Assembly: GCF_910592395.1 (NCBI RefSeq)
Contig: NC_088314.1
Coordinates: 18,389,998 to 18,449,997 of the forward strand
Source of the DNA: Lineus longissimus
Taxonomy: Eukaryota > Nemertea > Pilidiophora > Heteronemertea > Lineidae
Length of the DNA stretch: 60,000 nt
Direction: 5' to 3'
Shown one piece after another: positions 18,823 to 29,500 of the stretch; the stretch's first letter is position 1; each line of letters starts with the position of its first letter. The position numbers and the translations under genes are program-made. The notes under the pieces were generated by a model. It was not told where the DNA came from and searched no databases. It was given only the letters and a program-made list of their open reading frames with translations.

Positions 18823-20083
18823 CGTGTGCGTCAGTATTGGCTAGTCAGTCTTGTATTGGCTCTCTGTGAATATAGGACACTGACTGTGCTGTACTACAAT
18901 CCATCTTCCTCAGATGCCTACAGTGCATTCTTGTCTTGTATTGACACGTTGCCGTCAATGGCAAACCAGGCTGAAGGTCATGCTCAGATGTTTTGTAAAC
19001 ATCTTTTGTTACTACATCCACGAGATTTCTTAAGGTTGATGAAGTCTGGTATAGAGTCCCTGTCACTAGACTGTCAGATAAAGATGTGCATGGAGTGTGC
19101 AGTAGAACCTCCCTTAGCAGACACCTCTCTATTAAGAACAACCTCTCTTCTAAGGACACTACTTCTGGTCCCAAATTTGTTGTTCCATTCAATTTGACCT
19201 CTCTTAACAGGACACCTCTCTAATAAGGACAGCCTTTCTCAGTCCCGAGGATGTCCTTAATAGAGAGGTTCTGATGTAGTTTGTTGGCCCTTCCGTTGCT
19301 GGCCCTATTGGGTTGCACATCCATAGAATATTCCCTTGGTCTGTTTTCCTCTGTTCAGTATTAGCTTCTGACCTTGTGGCGTCCCACGCACAAAGTGAAC
19401 CTTTGTTTGGCCTATTGGACATTTCCATTGATTGTACCAGGGAACAGGTAATTGAGACCTCTGAAACAACACCACAAGTTCAGGAGGGAAAAGTCTTTGA
19501 AATGCAGCCTTAGTAAAACCATTTTCTTGCTGTATTGAGAGAAGAAAATGTACATTTAGAGTAACAAGGCAGGGTTTCCGCCAGAGGGGGGGGGGGGGAT
19601 GAGGGGATGGGGGATTCATCCCCCCTAGAATATTTCAAGGGGGGATATCCCCCCTTAATTTTGAGCACTAAAGTTTGTTTTACTGTCAAATGAGTAATTT
19701 TCATGATTTGATATGTAAAATAAGAGCATTTGGGAGCCAATTGTAGCGGTTTTAGGGCCGAAAAACGTCTCAGGAGGGGTCATATACCCTTTTTAAGAAA
19801 AAAAAATTTTAGAAAAAAAAATTGTTTTTAGAAAAGAATTTTTTTTCGCTCCCACCTCAAATTTAATCCTGGCGGAAACCCTGCAAGGCCATGATAAGTT
19901 GATAAATGGTTGTGTTCACTCGGTGGTCAAGTGTAAATTGTTGTAAATATGAGTGAATTGGTTGCCGACGACATCCTGCTTGCTTTATAGGGCGAACATT
20001 GTTCAAGGATGCTCTATCGGGGACCCTCCTGGTTGGGTTTCTTATGGCTTTTCAACTGTGCAGCTCACTTGTATCATGTCTAG
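18823..20083 (+). CDS. Unrecognised helical protein, C-terminal three exons
   Basis: Exons 18823-19096, 19359-19447 and 19991-20083 join in frame (phases 0/1, 1/0, 0) to give about 151 residues ending at TAG 20081-20083. Visible segments: YWLVSLVLALCEYRTLTVLY, AYSAFLSCIDTLPSMANQAE, FCKHLLLLHPRDFLRLMKSG, SLSLDCQIKMCMELLASDLV, PLFGLLDISIDCTREQGEHC and LYRGPSWLGFLWLFNCAAHL. The leucine-rich amphipathic pattern suggests ARM/HEAT-like helical repeats. I do not recognise the family. Acceptors TTTATTTCTAG, CTCTGTTCAG and TGCTTTATAG are good; donors are GTAATT at 19448 and a weak GTGCAG at 19097. A poly(A) signal follows. Upstream exons were not found, so it could be a 5'-truncated gene copy. Confidence 0.55.
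19100..19279 (+). mobile_element. CAGTRGAACCTC TIR element filling most of a 262-bp intron
   Basis: Starts CAGTAGAACCTCCCTTAGCAG three bases after the 5' splice site GTG and ends GAGGTTCTGATGTAG. The intron 19097-19358 is thus about 70 percent element. Same family as 6976-7134 and 44318-44500. Confidence 0.75.
19569..19884. mobile_element. TIR element with GCAGGGTTTCCGCCAG ends
   Basis: The 16-bp left end GCAGGGTTTCCGCCAG is a perfect inverted match of CTGGCGGAAACCCTGC at 19869-19884. The interior has G-rich, C-rich and A/T-homopolymer stretches. Lies in the last intron of the 18823-20083 gene. Confidence 0.85.
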
Positions 20084-20403
20084 TGCAGTAGTCAATGTGA
20101 ACCTTGTACCACCCCTGGTCAGGGGAGTCACTGCTGATTTAGTGTCAAATTCTGAGCGAACATTTTTTCTGGCTGTCGACTTTCTGCCAACTAGAAATAT
20201 ATATGTAGTGTAGTTGACTACCTGTTGACATCTTTGTCAATTTAACAGAAAGTAACTGATAATCTGTGAGAAATTTGTGGAAAATTTGGTGAGCTTGTTG
20301 ATTGTCTGACCGGGGAGGGGGGTTTAGGGTCTACATAGACTGCTGCATAAGCTATTCCTCCAGTATTCCATCCATCTTCGCAAGAAATAATGTATGTCTT
20401 TGA

Positions 20404-20409
20404 AATAAA
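20404..20409 (+). terminator. Poly(A) signal AATAAA
   Basis: Lies 320 bases after the stop at 20083, followed by a T/G-rich stretch (TTTGTTTTATGTGAAATCTG, then TTGTCTGTGTT) of the kind expected downstream of a cleavage site. Supports a gene end here. Confidence 0.6.
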
Positions 20410-21124
20410 ATTTGTTTTATGTGAAATCTGTTGTCTGTGTTAACTCTTTTCCCTTGACGTATGACAGATTACCTAATCACTCGACCTCAGTCAACAGTGG
20501 ATCAAGCGCTTGCAACTCCCATTACCTCAGGATCTGGTAAACTGGGGAGCAAGGATACGATCAGAGAGATAACAGCACCAAAGATGGTCGTCTGCAGTGT
20601 AAGGTAGAGTGACTCAACTACTCTCTTGCATTGCCCGGCAGGGCCGAATACTTGGATAGGCCGACCAGATAAACGGGTTTTTCTTCAAATAATGGCTCCC
20701 AGTTGGTCCTTGACTTCTTCAAACATAACAGAATGGGTTGTAACCATTGGCCTGCTTGAAATTCACGAAAAAAGAGCCATATTCAAATCTACCTCGAAAC
20801 ACTGGCAAAAATCATTATTTTAGATCAGCATGAGTTCGATGCTACAAGTGGCAAGCTGATGCACTCTTCTCTGGACAAGGTGAATCCCTCAGTGAAATCA
20901 GCCGGAATCAGGCCTTTGGGTATTATTAGGAAGGTTTCGCAAACCGCTCGAAACGCTGAACGACTACCGTATTCTATTGGTTAACATCCTAATTATGTCG
21001 TTAAACAATGGTATAGGCGCCTGTGTTGGCGTTTCGAGGGCTTTACGAAAACTCCCTTGACATCTACACAGTCGCAACAGAAGAAAATAACTGACTCCAA
21101 AATGTGACTTTACAAATCCAAAGA
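20410..21124. other. Convergent intergenic region
   Basis: Lies between the poly(A) signal of the + strand gene and the presumed 3' end of the - strand peptide gene. At about 20932-21060 is a TIR element (GGAAGGTTTCGCAAACCGCTC ... GAGGGCTTTACGAAAACTCCC) related to those at 38165-38268 and 58289-58418. Confidence 0.5.
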
Positions 21125-21130
21125 TTTATT
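21125..21130 (-). terminator. Candidate poly(A) signal of the FSEFL isoform
   Basis: AATAAA on the - strand (TTTATT on +), about 1.9 kb after the stop at 23061. No closer canonical hexamer was noticed, so a long 3' UTR (21.1-23.06 kb) is implied. A 170-codon open frame at 21732-22244 lies inside it. Confidence 0.35.
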
Positions 21131-23060
21131 CCGTGTCTTTATCCACACAATGTACAATAGCGTCAACAATCAGTTCCAGAGTATCAATGGGTAAGAGGGT
21201 AACAGTAGCAGTTAATTAGCGGCAGGATTCATCTGCCCTATCACCCCGTACATCTCCATGAAGGATAGTATTACTTTACAGAGATTAACCTGGTTCTCCC
21301 CAGATTATGTGTAAAATAGACGTTGCTTGATTTGAATGTCTGATCACAGGTAAGTATAGACAGTGTTGCTATTTGCAAATCTGCAGGTATAGGTCAGATG
21401 AATGCTGCCTCTTAATTAACTGCTGGTAACAGGTATCACAAAATAGATGTCGTAGATTCGAGTTGCGGTCGATGAATCAAGACCATCATTTACTTCGTCC
21501 ATATTTCTGTATTAAAGATACCAATTAAACATTTCCTCAAGTAATTTAACAACTGTCTGATATTGACCAATTAGAGCTGCCTCCAAACCGTCTTCTCCGG
21601 CGCATTTTTCAGTGTCCTACTTGAGGAATATGGTCAATTGTTTCTCGAGTCTGAACACGTGGTCCTTGGAGTAGACTCCAGAGGCAGTGGATGGGCCTCA
21701 TGGGGAGGTATTTCATAAATAGGCCACAAAATTACTGCCCCGGGTGTCTTAACTGGGAACTCTGACGTTCATATGGATCAGGGTGGGAAGGGGTTGGAAT
21801 GCTTTCGAAGTAAATGTTGGCAACGTATCCAGAGCCGCGGGTATTCGTTTTTAGGAGTACAGGAAAACCTAATTCGTCCATGCCACAAAAGGAGACGGAG
21901 AACCGGTAGTGACGTTGACAACACTCGAGATACTTCATCGGGGTGGTAAGATTTGAAAGCCGAGTTTCAGGTCCGTGTTGCTTGGTAGAACTCGGTATAT
22001 GTTCACTTTCGTTCTTTCTCATGGCCGTTGTGCCTTTTGACCGAATATTCAGAATAAAAGGCCTACACCGTCCGTGCTCATCATATTTTTGTGTGACTCG
22101 AGTAAACAGTAATAGATTTTGCCGTAGTGCAATTGTTATGCAAGCAAATTTGCTGAAACACGGCACTTGTAGCATAGATTGTATATCCGTCAACGAAACG
22201 GAATTGTTAAAATCTATAGGCCTATTCTGTACGTACTTTAACAACGAAATGGAAATTCAAATTCAAGCTGAATTTTCAAACCAACGGAGTAGACCTTCAA
22301 GATAGCCATCGTGTTTCAACGCATGCATAATCACAATAGATTCAGACAGTAACAGTCTCCTAGCGACAGCCAATCAGAGGAGAGGACAAATTCAGTGACT
22401 TGAGTACAGGCACCTGATTGGTCAAGAAGGACTGCACACTGGAACAAGTCTGGTCATTGGTCATATTTTTTTAATGAAATGAAGCAATAAAAGACGAGCC
22501 GTTCCAAGTTAATCGTTTTTAAAGTGTTTTTCATATTGTTCTTGCCAAAGGTACGTAGTTGAACTCGGGAATATGACTAGATCTCACTTACCAACAGATA
22601 GTGCTGTTGTACATTACTGGGTTATCCTTAGAGTAGGCCTTACCGATGCTCTTTCATGGTGCCAACTATAGCCGGTCAACTACGACACCGGCTGCCCATG
22701 GCTGTGTAAAATTATACAGTTTAGTGACAAGAGTTCAAACCTTTGGCCAGATCTATCTGAAAGACACGTTACAAACAAAACATGTGGTGGGATATGTCTC
22801 ATTGAGGAATGTGTTAGGCGAATTTGAAATTTTGCGTTAACTTGCATCTCTTGAGCTCTGCAATAAAAATATGACATGGCCGCGGGTCATTCCAGCGTGG
22901 AGTCTATTATATATTGAGTTGCATCGAGATTCGTCCCAACAAAAACAGATTTCGTGTCGTCTATCGCAGAAAGTCAAATGCATGTCACAGACCTCAAACA
23001 TGGCGTCGCTCGATCTTCACAAAGTCAATTATGGAGGTGCAAAAGTCATAGCAAAATAGT

Positions 23061-23566
23061 CTAGCTTGTTGATCGCTTCTTACCAGGCGCTAAAAATTCA
23101 CTGAATCTTTTACCAGGGGCGAGAAATTCACTGAACCGCTTGCCGGGAGCGAGAAATTCACTGAATTTTTTATCGGGGTTCCGCTTGCCGACTCCTAGAA
23201 ATTCGCTGAAGCGCTTATCGTTCTCCGGGGTTCTTTTGCCTACGCCGAGAAACTCGCTGAAGCGCTTGCCAGGTGCTAGGAATTCGCTAAAGCGCTTGCC
23301 TGGTGCAAGGAACTCACTGAAACGTTTCCCTGGTAGAAGAAACTCGCTGAACCTCTTATCAGATGCACGTTTCCCAACTCCGAGAAACTCGCTGAAGCGC
23401 TTGCCGGGTGCCAGGAACTCGCTAAAGCGCTTTCCTACTCCTAGGAATTCACTGAAGCGCTTTCCTGGGACGAGATATCCGTTCAATCGGTTTTCGGTTT
23501 CGAGGAATTTGTTAAAGCGCTTGCTGGCGTAGTCTTTGACTTTCCTTTGGACGTCTAGTGGGCTGT
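23061..23566 (-). CDS. FSEFLGV/FSEFLAP amidated-peptide cassette exon
   Basis: 167 codons plus two bases, stop TAG at 23063-23061. Acceptor at 23567-23568 (TTTTCAG on the - strand). Eleven FSEFL peptides with GKR or GKKR cleavage/amidation signals. The 30-bp unit is well diverged at synonymous sites, so this array is older than the 27-bp array in the sister cassette. It lacks a signal peptide of its own; in-frame sequence upstream of the acceptor contains only MSF and is intronic. Confidence 0.85.
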
Positions 23567-26500
23567 CTGAAAAGGACATGAAAGTAGAGAATTAGTGAAC
23601 GCCAACACGGTGCCTACACAGCCGATTAAACCACTATGGTTCAGGTTCGTCAATCGCCGAATTACACCGTGTGCAGAGCCGGAGCTAGATGTTTGGATGG
23701 GCCAGCTGAGTTTTAATACAGATTTTTGCCTCAAAATGGCATTGAAGGAGCTCAAATGAGGAGTATTCCCAAGATATCTACAGGCTTGATTGGAGTTGCC
23801 TTTCGGTTGCAAAGATGAGCGATGTAGCACATACCAATGTTTCAAATTTTATCTGTTCCCTAACGATAGGTTATGAAATTAGGCGACCTTTCATCGTGGC
23901 AGAAATAAAACCATGTCCATCTGTTTTTCTATCATATTTTCGTTAGTTTGCCAAACAATAAATTAATATGAACAACAGCAACGGCTCAGAGAGTCTTTTG
24001 CAGTTATTGATAATCACGTCCAAGTATGCCTCGCCTTGCATTGTTTTTTATACTGTATGCCTTACACCGGAAGTATACCCTCAGTATTACCATTATATTG
24101 ATTACCGTTATTAAACTGTTTCCGGTACGGTGTCACGCGAAAATGTCGTTATCTCCAATATCATGTCGTCAAGCAGTAACTGGTCGATTAGCCGACGATT
24201 TCATACTTAAAAGATTTTACAACGACCTGTATTAGTCTCTCTATAAAAAAACACCATCGAAAGGTTAACGCCATCCAACAGATGTCGATTCAGTGAGATC
24301 AAACAGATCAAAGGAAACATGTAGTCCCTGCAACCGCCAGTATGTCACTATACAAAAGTATGATCAAGTAAACAGTAAAACAAAATAAACGAGAGATTAC
24401 AGCATGTTGTGGTAAAAAGCGTTAATAGTGTTATAGATCGAAGGGTTAATGAATACTAAAATAGCTCTAAAATAGCTAAAACAGCGTCGAGTTCAAATAG
24501 TAAGGCGAAGAGATTGGGTGATATGAATAAAGGCTAGCAAATGCTTTTACTTCAATTTTGTACAGAAAGGCCAAGTGTAAATGTACATGGAGTTTTAGAT
24601 AAAAGCATTTACTACTCTTTATTCATATCACCCATTGTGTGATGGGTTAAATCAGCAGGCGAAGGACCTCTGCAGAAGTTCGTACGTTAGCGGATTAAAG
24701 GACGCCTATCGATGAAAGGACACAGCTGCCGGGGGCGAATCATTTGGCCCGAGCTGATATAAACATCGAGGGGAGTAGGCTAGGAAGGGCAGCAGGAAGA
24801 GCATGAGCACCTCCTCCCCACCCCACCCCACAGCTGTTCTTTCTTTCCTCCTTTGAACATCCTTTAATCGACGCCCCGTACTTCCTTCTACGGTGGTCCT
24901 TCACCTGGTAAGCTTTAGCAGGAATACTGAATTGTGAAAGAATAGCTGAAATATGACATATTTAGAACTATAGATAAAGAGGTATTAGTAATGCGTCGAA
25001 TCAGCTGAAAATGAAGATAAAGAATTTTTAGGCCTGATTCCACTTGTGTTGTACCGCGTCGGACGCAGCGACGCCGCAAATGTTGAATGAAAACACATCA
25101 AGTGAAGCGGCAAATCGTCGCGGTCGATCGTGTCAAACTCCTATAGTGGAATCGGGCCTTTTAGAGGTTAACAGGGTAAAGATAGTCTCTATCTGAATTA
25201 CTATACGGCGTGTTCCAAAAAGATTTCGGTTAATCATTATCAGAGTTCCTCCTCCATATTTGAAACACCTTATCGGCCTCGGCCCTCCCCAAAAATAAAT
25301 GTATGCCGAAATCGGGCTGCATCGGCAGCGAAAAACGCAATACCACAGGTATTGATTCAGTTTCTAATGTACTGGTAGTTAAAATCACATGTTCTCTGAC
25401 ATCAGACCAAAACATCACGTGACAGTGGCGGCCATCTTTTTATTTAACTTTGCAATAATAGCCATACTTTTGGAGGTTTTCTTTGCTCCATATACACCAT
25501 TTTGGGACACCCCATAGGATAGGTGTTGTGTGGATAGATAATGAACGAAGATTCAGTAGAGTTAAAAACGGCCTTGGTAGAGCTGAAAGAAATCTATAAC
25601 GTGAGTGACATAGAGCGAAAGTAAGATTATAAACGAGTTTATAAGGTGGTAAATGCTCAGTACAGATTCTTATAGAAAACAGGTTAAAGGTGGTAAAAAC
25701 CAAATACAGATTCCTATAGAAACTGGAATAAAGTGGCAAATGCTACGTACAGATTCTTATAGAAACTGGAATAAAGTGGTAAATGCTACGTACAGATTCT
25801 TATAGAAACTAGTTAAAGGTGGTAAATGCTACCTACAGATTCTTATAGAAACTTGTTAAAGGTGGTAAATGCTATGTACAGATTCTTATAGAAACTAGTT
25901 AAAGGTGGTAAATGCTATGTACAGATTCTTATAGAAACTAGTTAAAGGTGGTAAATGCAGATTGGTTAACGCAGATTGGTAAGTACAGATTTTCGTAGAA
26001 ACGACATCAAAACATTGATTTAGTGTACGACATACATGTAGTATAAAGAATATAAAATGGACAGAGTGAATTTACATTGTGAGAGCTGACAGTTTATGAT
26101 TGACTAAATGAACGTGTGATAATATCTGAAAAGATAGCAGTGGCTGGGTGTTATAAATTAGAAATTGGCAGGGGATGGGTCGATAGAGTTCGTGAGGGGG
26201 CTTTGTGAGACATAGTGCCTCCGATTCAAGGTCGGTGATATAGTAAGGCAGGGCGGCTTTCGGGCATAGGAAGGCATAGCATCGAGCGAAAGAGAAATTG
26301 TATCCGAGACGTGTGAAGCAAGATGGCGATAGCTGGCTGGAGTCCGCCGATAGATGGAGCTCATCCAAGAGTTACCTCGGTTACCTTAAAAATGGCGGTC
26401 ATCGGTCGTTTTGTTGGTGTCTACCTGGTAGCCTGACGTCGCCGGCGTTCAGGAATGTTGAATGCGAATTCAGGTGACCGGCGTTCTGGGACATTCATGT

Positions 26501-29500
26501 GGAAACGTTTCTCCGGAATGTTGAAATCAAACTTCTTCTCTGGGACATTCATGTGGAATCGCTTCTCCGGAATGTTGAAATCAAACTTCTTCTCTGGGAC
26601 ATTCATGTGGAATCGCTTCTCCGGAATGTTGAAATCGAACTTCTTCTCTGGGACATTCATGTGGAATCGCTTCTCCGGAATGTTGAAGTCGAACTTCTTC
26701 TCTGGGACATTCATGTGGAACTTCTTCTCTGGGACATTCATGTGGAACTTCTTCTCTGGTATATTGAAGTCAAATCGCTTTTCTGGGACATTCATGTGGA
26801 ACTTCTTCTCTGGGACATTCATGTGAAACTTCTTCTCTGGGACATTCATGTGGAACTTCTTCTCTGGGACATTCATGTGGAACTTCTTTTCTGGGATGTT
26901 GAAGTCAAACTTCTTCTCTGGGACGTTCATGTGAAACTTCTTCTCTGGGACATTCATGTGGAACTTCTTCTCTGGGACATTCATGTGGAACTTCTTTTCT
27001 GGGATGTTGAAGTCAAACTTCTTCTCTGGGACATTCATGTGGAACTTCTTTTCTGGGATGTTGAAGTCAAACTTCTTCTCTGGGACATTCATGTGGAACT
27101 TCTTTTCTGGGATGTTGAAGTCAAACTTCTTCTCTGGGACATTCATGTGAAATTTCTTTTCTGGGACGTTCATGTGGAATTTCTTTTCTGGAACATTCAT
27201 GTGGAACTTCTTCTCTGGGACATTCATGTGGAATTTCTTTTCTGGGACGTTCATGTGGAATTTCTTTTCTGGAACATTCATGTGGAACTTCTTTTCTGGT
27301 ATATTGAAGTCAAATTTCTTTTCTGGGACATTCATATGAAACCTTTTTTGGCCTGCAATGTCAAAAGTAGTTAACATTGAACATTAAACGATCATTTAAA
27401 ATAAACACTCCAGTGTAAGCATCATAACGACATTATTTTCACTTTACATTCTCCTGATCTTATATATCTCTTGTACAATTCACACAACACGATCCAGATC
27501 TTCCCGTGAGACACCCTTGAGAAAACGTTACAAGTATGTAATTAAAGGGACAAGCAGAGCGCACGAACTTTTTTTCTTCTTCAGGCAAACGGCTTCCAGC
27601 AGAACCGCAAACTCTCCCCACCAAATTCATAGAAAAAATAACCCACTGCATAAATGTGGACGGCACTGTACCAGTAGACCTGCTTGAAAAATGCAACATA
27701 TTTCCAGAACCACCTCACAAAAGTGCTGTATACATGTATAGGTATAGGCAGTGGTGCCTGGTGGCAGTTTTTAGTACTAACTTTCAACCAATTAAGTCTA
27801 ATGCCATTATTGTCCCTTTAATACAACTTCATAGTCAAAGAACTGAAAGGAAAACAATCAAAGTGATGAAGTGGGAAGGTGTGTTTTCAAAAAACGACCT
27901 CGTTTTTGGCTATATTTCATCTCCGTGACCCTCAAATGAGTCACAAAAACGCCATTTTCGATTTTTTGAAAAATAGCCTACAACACGTTTCAACATGAGA
28001 TTTTTCTCCTCAAAGATTGACGAGATCAACTTGTCCATAGTCTAAGAAGACTCATTTATCACCACGTGTTTAAACTAATTAGATATTGACCGTCTTCATG
28101 GGTTTCTGTAATTCGATTGACGTAAACTGGTAAACTATATATAATTTTAGGAATTAGATCTATCGTTCCATAAGTTAGGCTTTATACACCAGTTTTTAGA
28201 GAAAGTAGCCATTCAGATATTAAAGGGTGTCTATAGGCAGGAGCCAGTAGGTCAGAAGTTACATGAAGTCGCCAATAGGGGTCTCTCGTCCCCATCTGAC
28301 AATACATCGACACAATGCATTCTTAGTGAATGTTGAGAAAGTACACGCGTGTATAACCGGTATGTCCAAAAACATATGACGCAACAGGTCCAATCAATTC
28401 ACAGGTAGATGAAGATCGAAACTCCACCCCAACTAACAACACGCATCAAGTGAAGTTTTGATCTTCAATTACCTGTGATCAATTGCCACTTTTCGGCTGG
28501 CTGAGAAAGGTATTTCAAGTGACATGGATTGCCTAACTAACTAGATGGATTAAGTACCGCACCCGAATCGTACCCACTAGGCCCTGTTCTCGTGAGGGCA
28601 TCATTTACAGGGCAAGGTGCGTTTTTTGACAGAGCTGAATAACTTCAAGGGTTGACCAAAGGTACCGCCATTTTGGCTAGACCTCCAAATCCAAAAGACA
28701 TCAGAACTCTTTCCAAATGAATCGAATGCTCATTTAAATCATGGGAGGCTGTTCTCTCGAAAACAAAGAACACATCCCTTGAAATAAGCATTCACTATGT
28801 TTTGAAGGAGTTTTGATTGCTTTAGGATTTCAGGTTGAAGTTCCCGACAAAGTTGCGGTAGCTATGGTCAACCCTTCATACACGTACTGCTTCCGCAATT
28901 GCTTTTCTAAGTAATCTATCGCGTCCAACACGAATGTTTCGGTCATACGAAATGGCAACGACTTCAACTTGAAGCTACCAACGATGCCATGTCGAATATA
29001 ACCGTCGTTATCTTGAGACTCGGACCAGATGAAAGCTACCGTGAGTACTAGCTGTTTCTTTATTTTCTTTCAGGTTTCAGGTTCTGAAGGCCGGGTATCT
29101 TGGCACTTCATCTCGGACCAGTTTTGGGTTCACTCTGTATTATCTCTCTGTTACCAGAGTCTTTGAAAATCAATCATTTGAAAGACTCTGCTGTTACAAA
29201 GGCGAGAAACCAAAATGGCGTCCGAGATTTGTGGTGAAAGATGGTATGCGAAAATACTTTTTGGTCATTTTGCTACAGGCCTAATCCCCTTTTCACAGGC
29301 AACTGAATTTTACAACGACATAAAGGTATCAATAGACAGACTTATACAAGTAATTTACATAATTTGCGTTATCTTAGGAAACCCTTGAGCAGTACTGTTT
29401 AAGTTTGTTGTACTGTTAATTGTACTGTAGGATCGCTATCATGCAGATCATTCTCGCACGTGCTGTTTATGGTAACCTGGTAACATGGCCGTCACCAACA

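Larger units (their letters stand above)
23567..26420 (-). other. Interval between the two peptide cassettes
   Basis: Contains no second signal-peptide exon that I can find on the - strand. Holds a 120-bp TIR element (24515-24634), a foldback element (25030-25160), the 43-bp tandem array (25635-25995) and a - strand AATAAA at 25444-25439 (TTTATT on +), which could end the FHMNVPE transcript about 1 kb after its stop. Confidence 0.5.

Noticed and set aside
21732-22244. 170-codon - strand open frame
   Set aside because: Lies in the presumed 3' UTR of the FSEFL isoform, has no recognisable domain, signal peptide or splice support, and overlaps a 120-codon + strand frame. Chance frame more likely.
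23140-23532. + strand open frame of RNSLKRLPGA-type repeats
   Set aside because: Antisense of the FSEFL cassette, open for the same periodic reason. The - strand has the processing sites and acceptor.
24026-24235. + strand frame with a hydrophobic N-terminus resembling a signal peptide
   Set aside because: Wrong strand for the peptide gene, no downstream processing sites and no splice partner seen.
26421-26426. Donor overlapping the FHMNVPE stop leading into the FSEFL cassette
   Set aside because: CCAG/GTAGAC leaves phase 2 while the FSEFL acceptor needs phase 1, so the second cassette would be out of frame.
26499-27374. Long + strand open frame of LLLWDIHVE-type repeats (and other antisense frames) over the peptide array
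   Set aside because: Antisense shadow of the FHMNVPE/FDFNIPE array; a 27-bp unit keeps all non-stop frames open. It has no leader or splice sites on the + strand.
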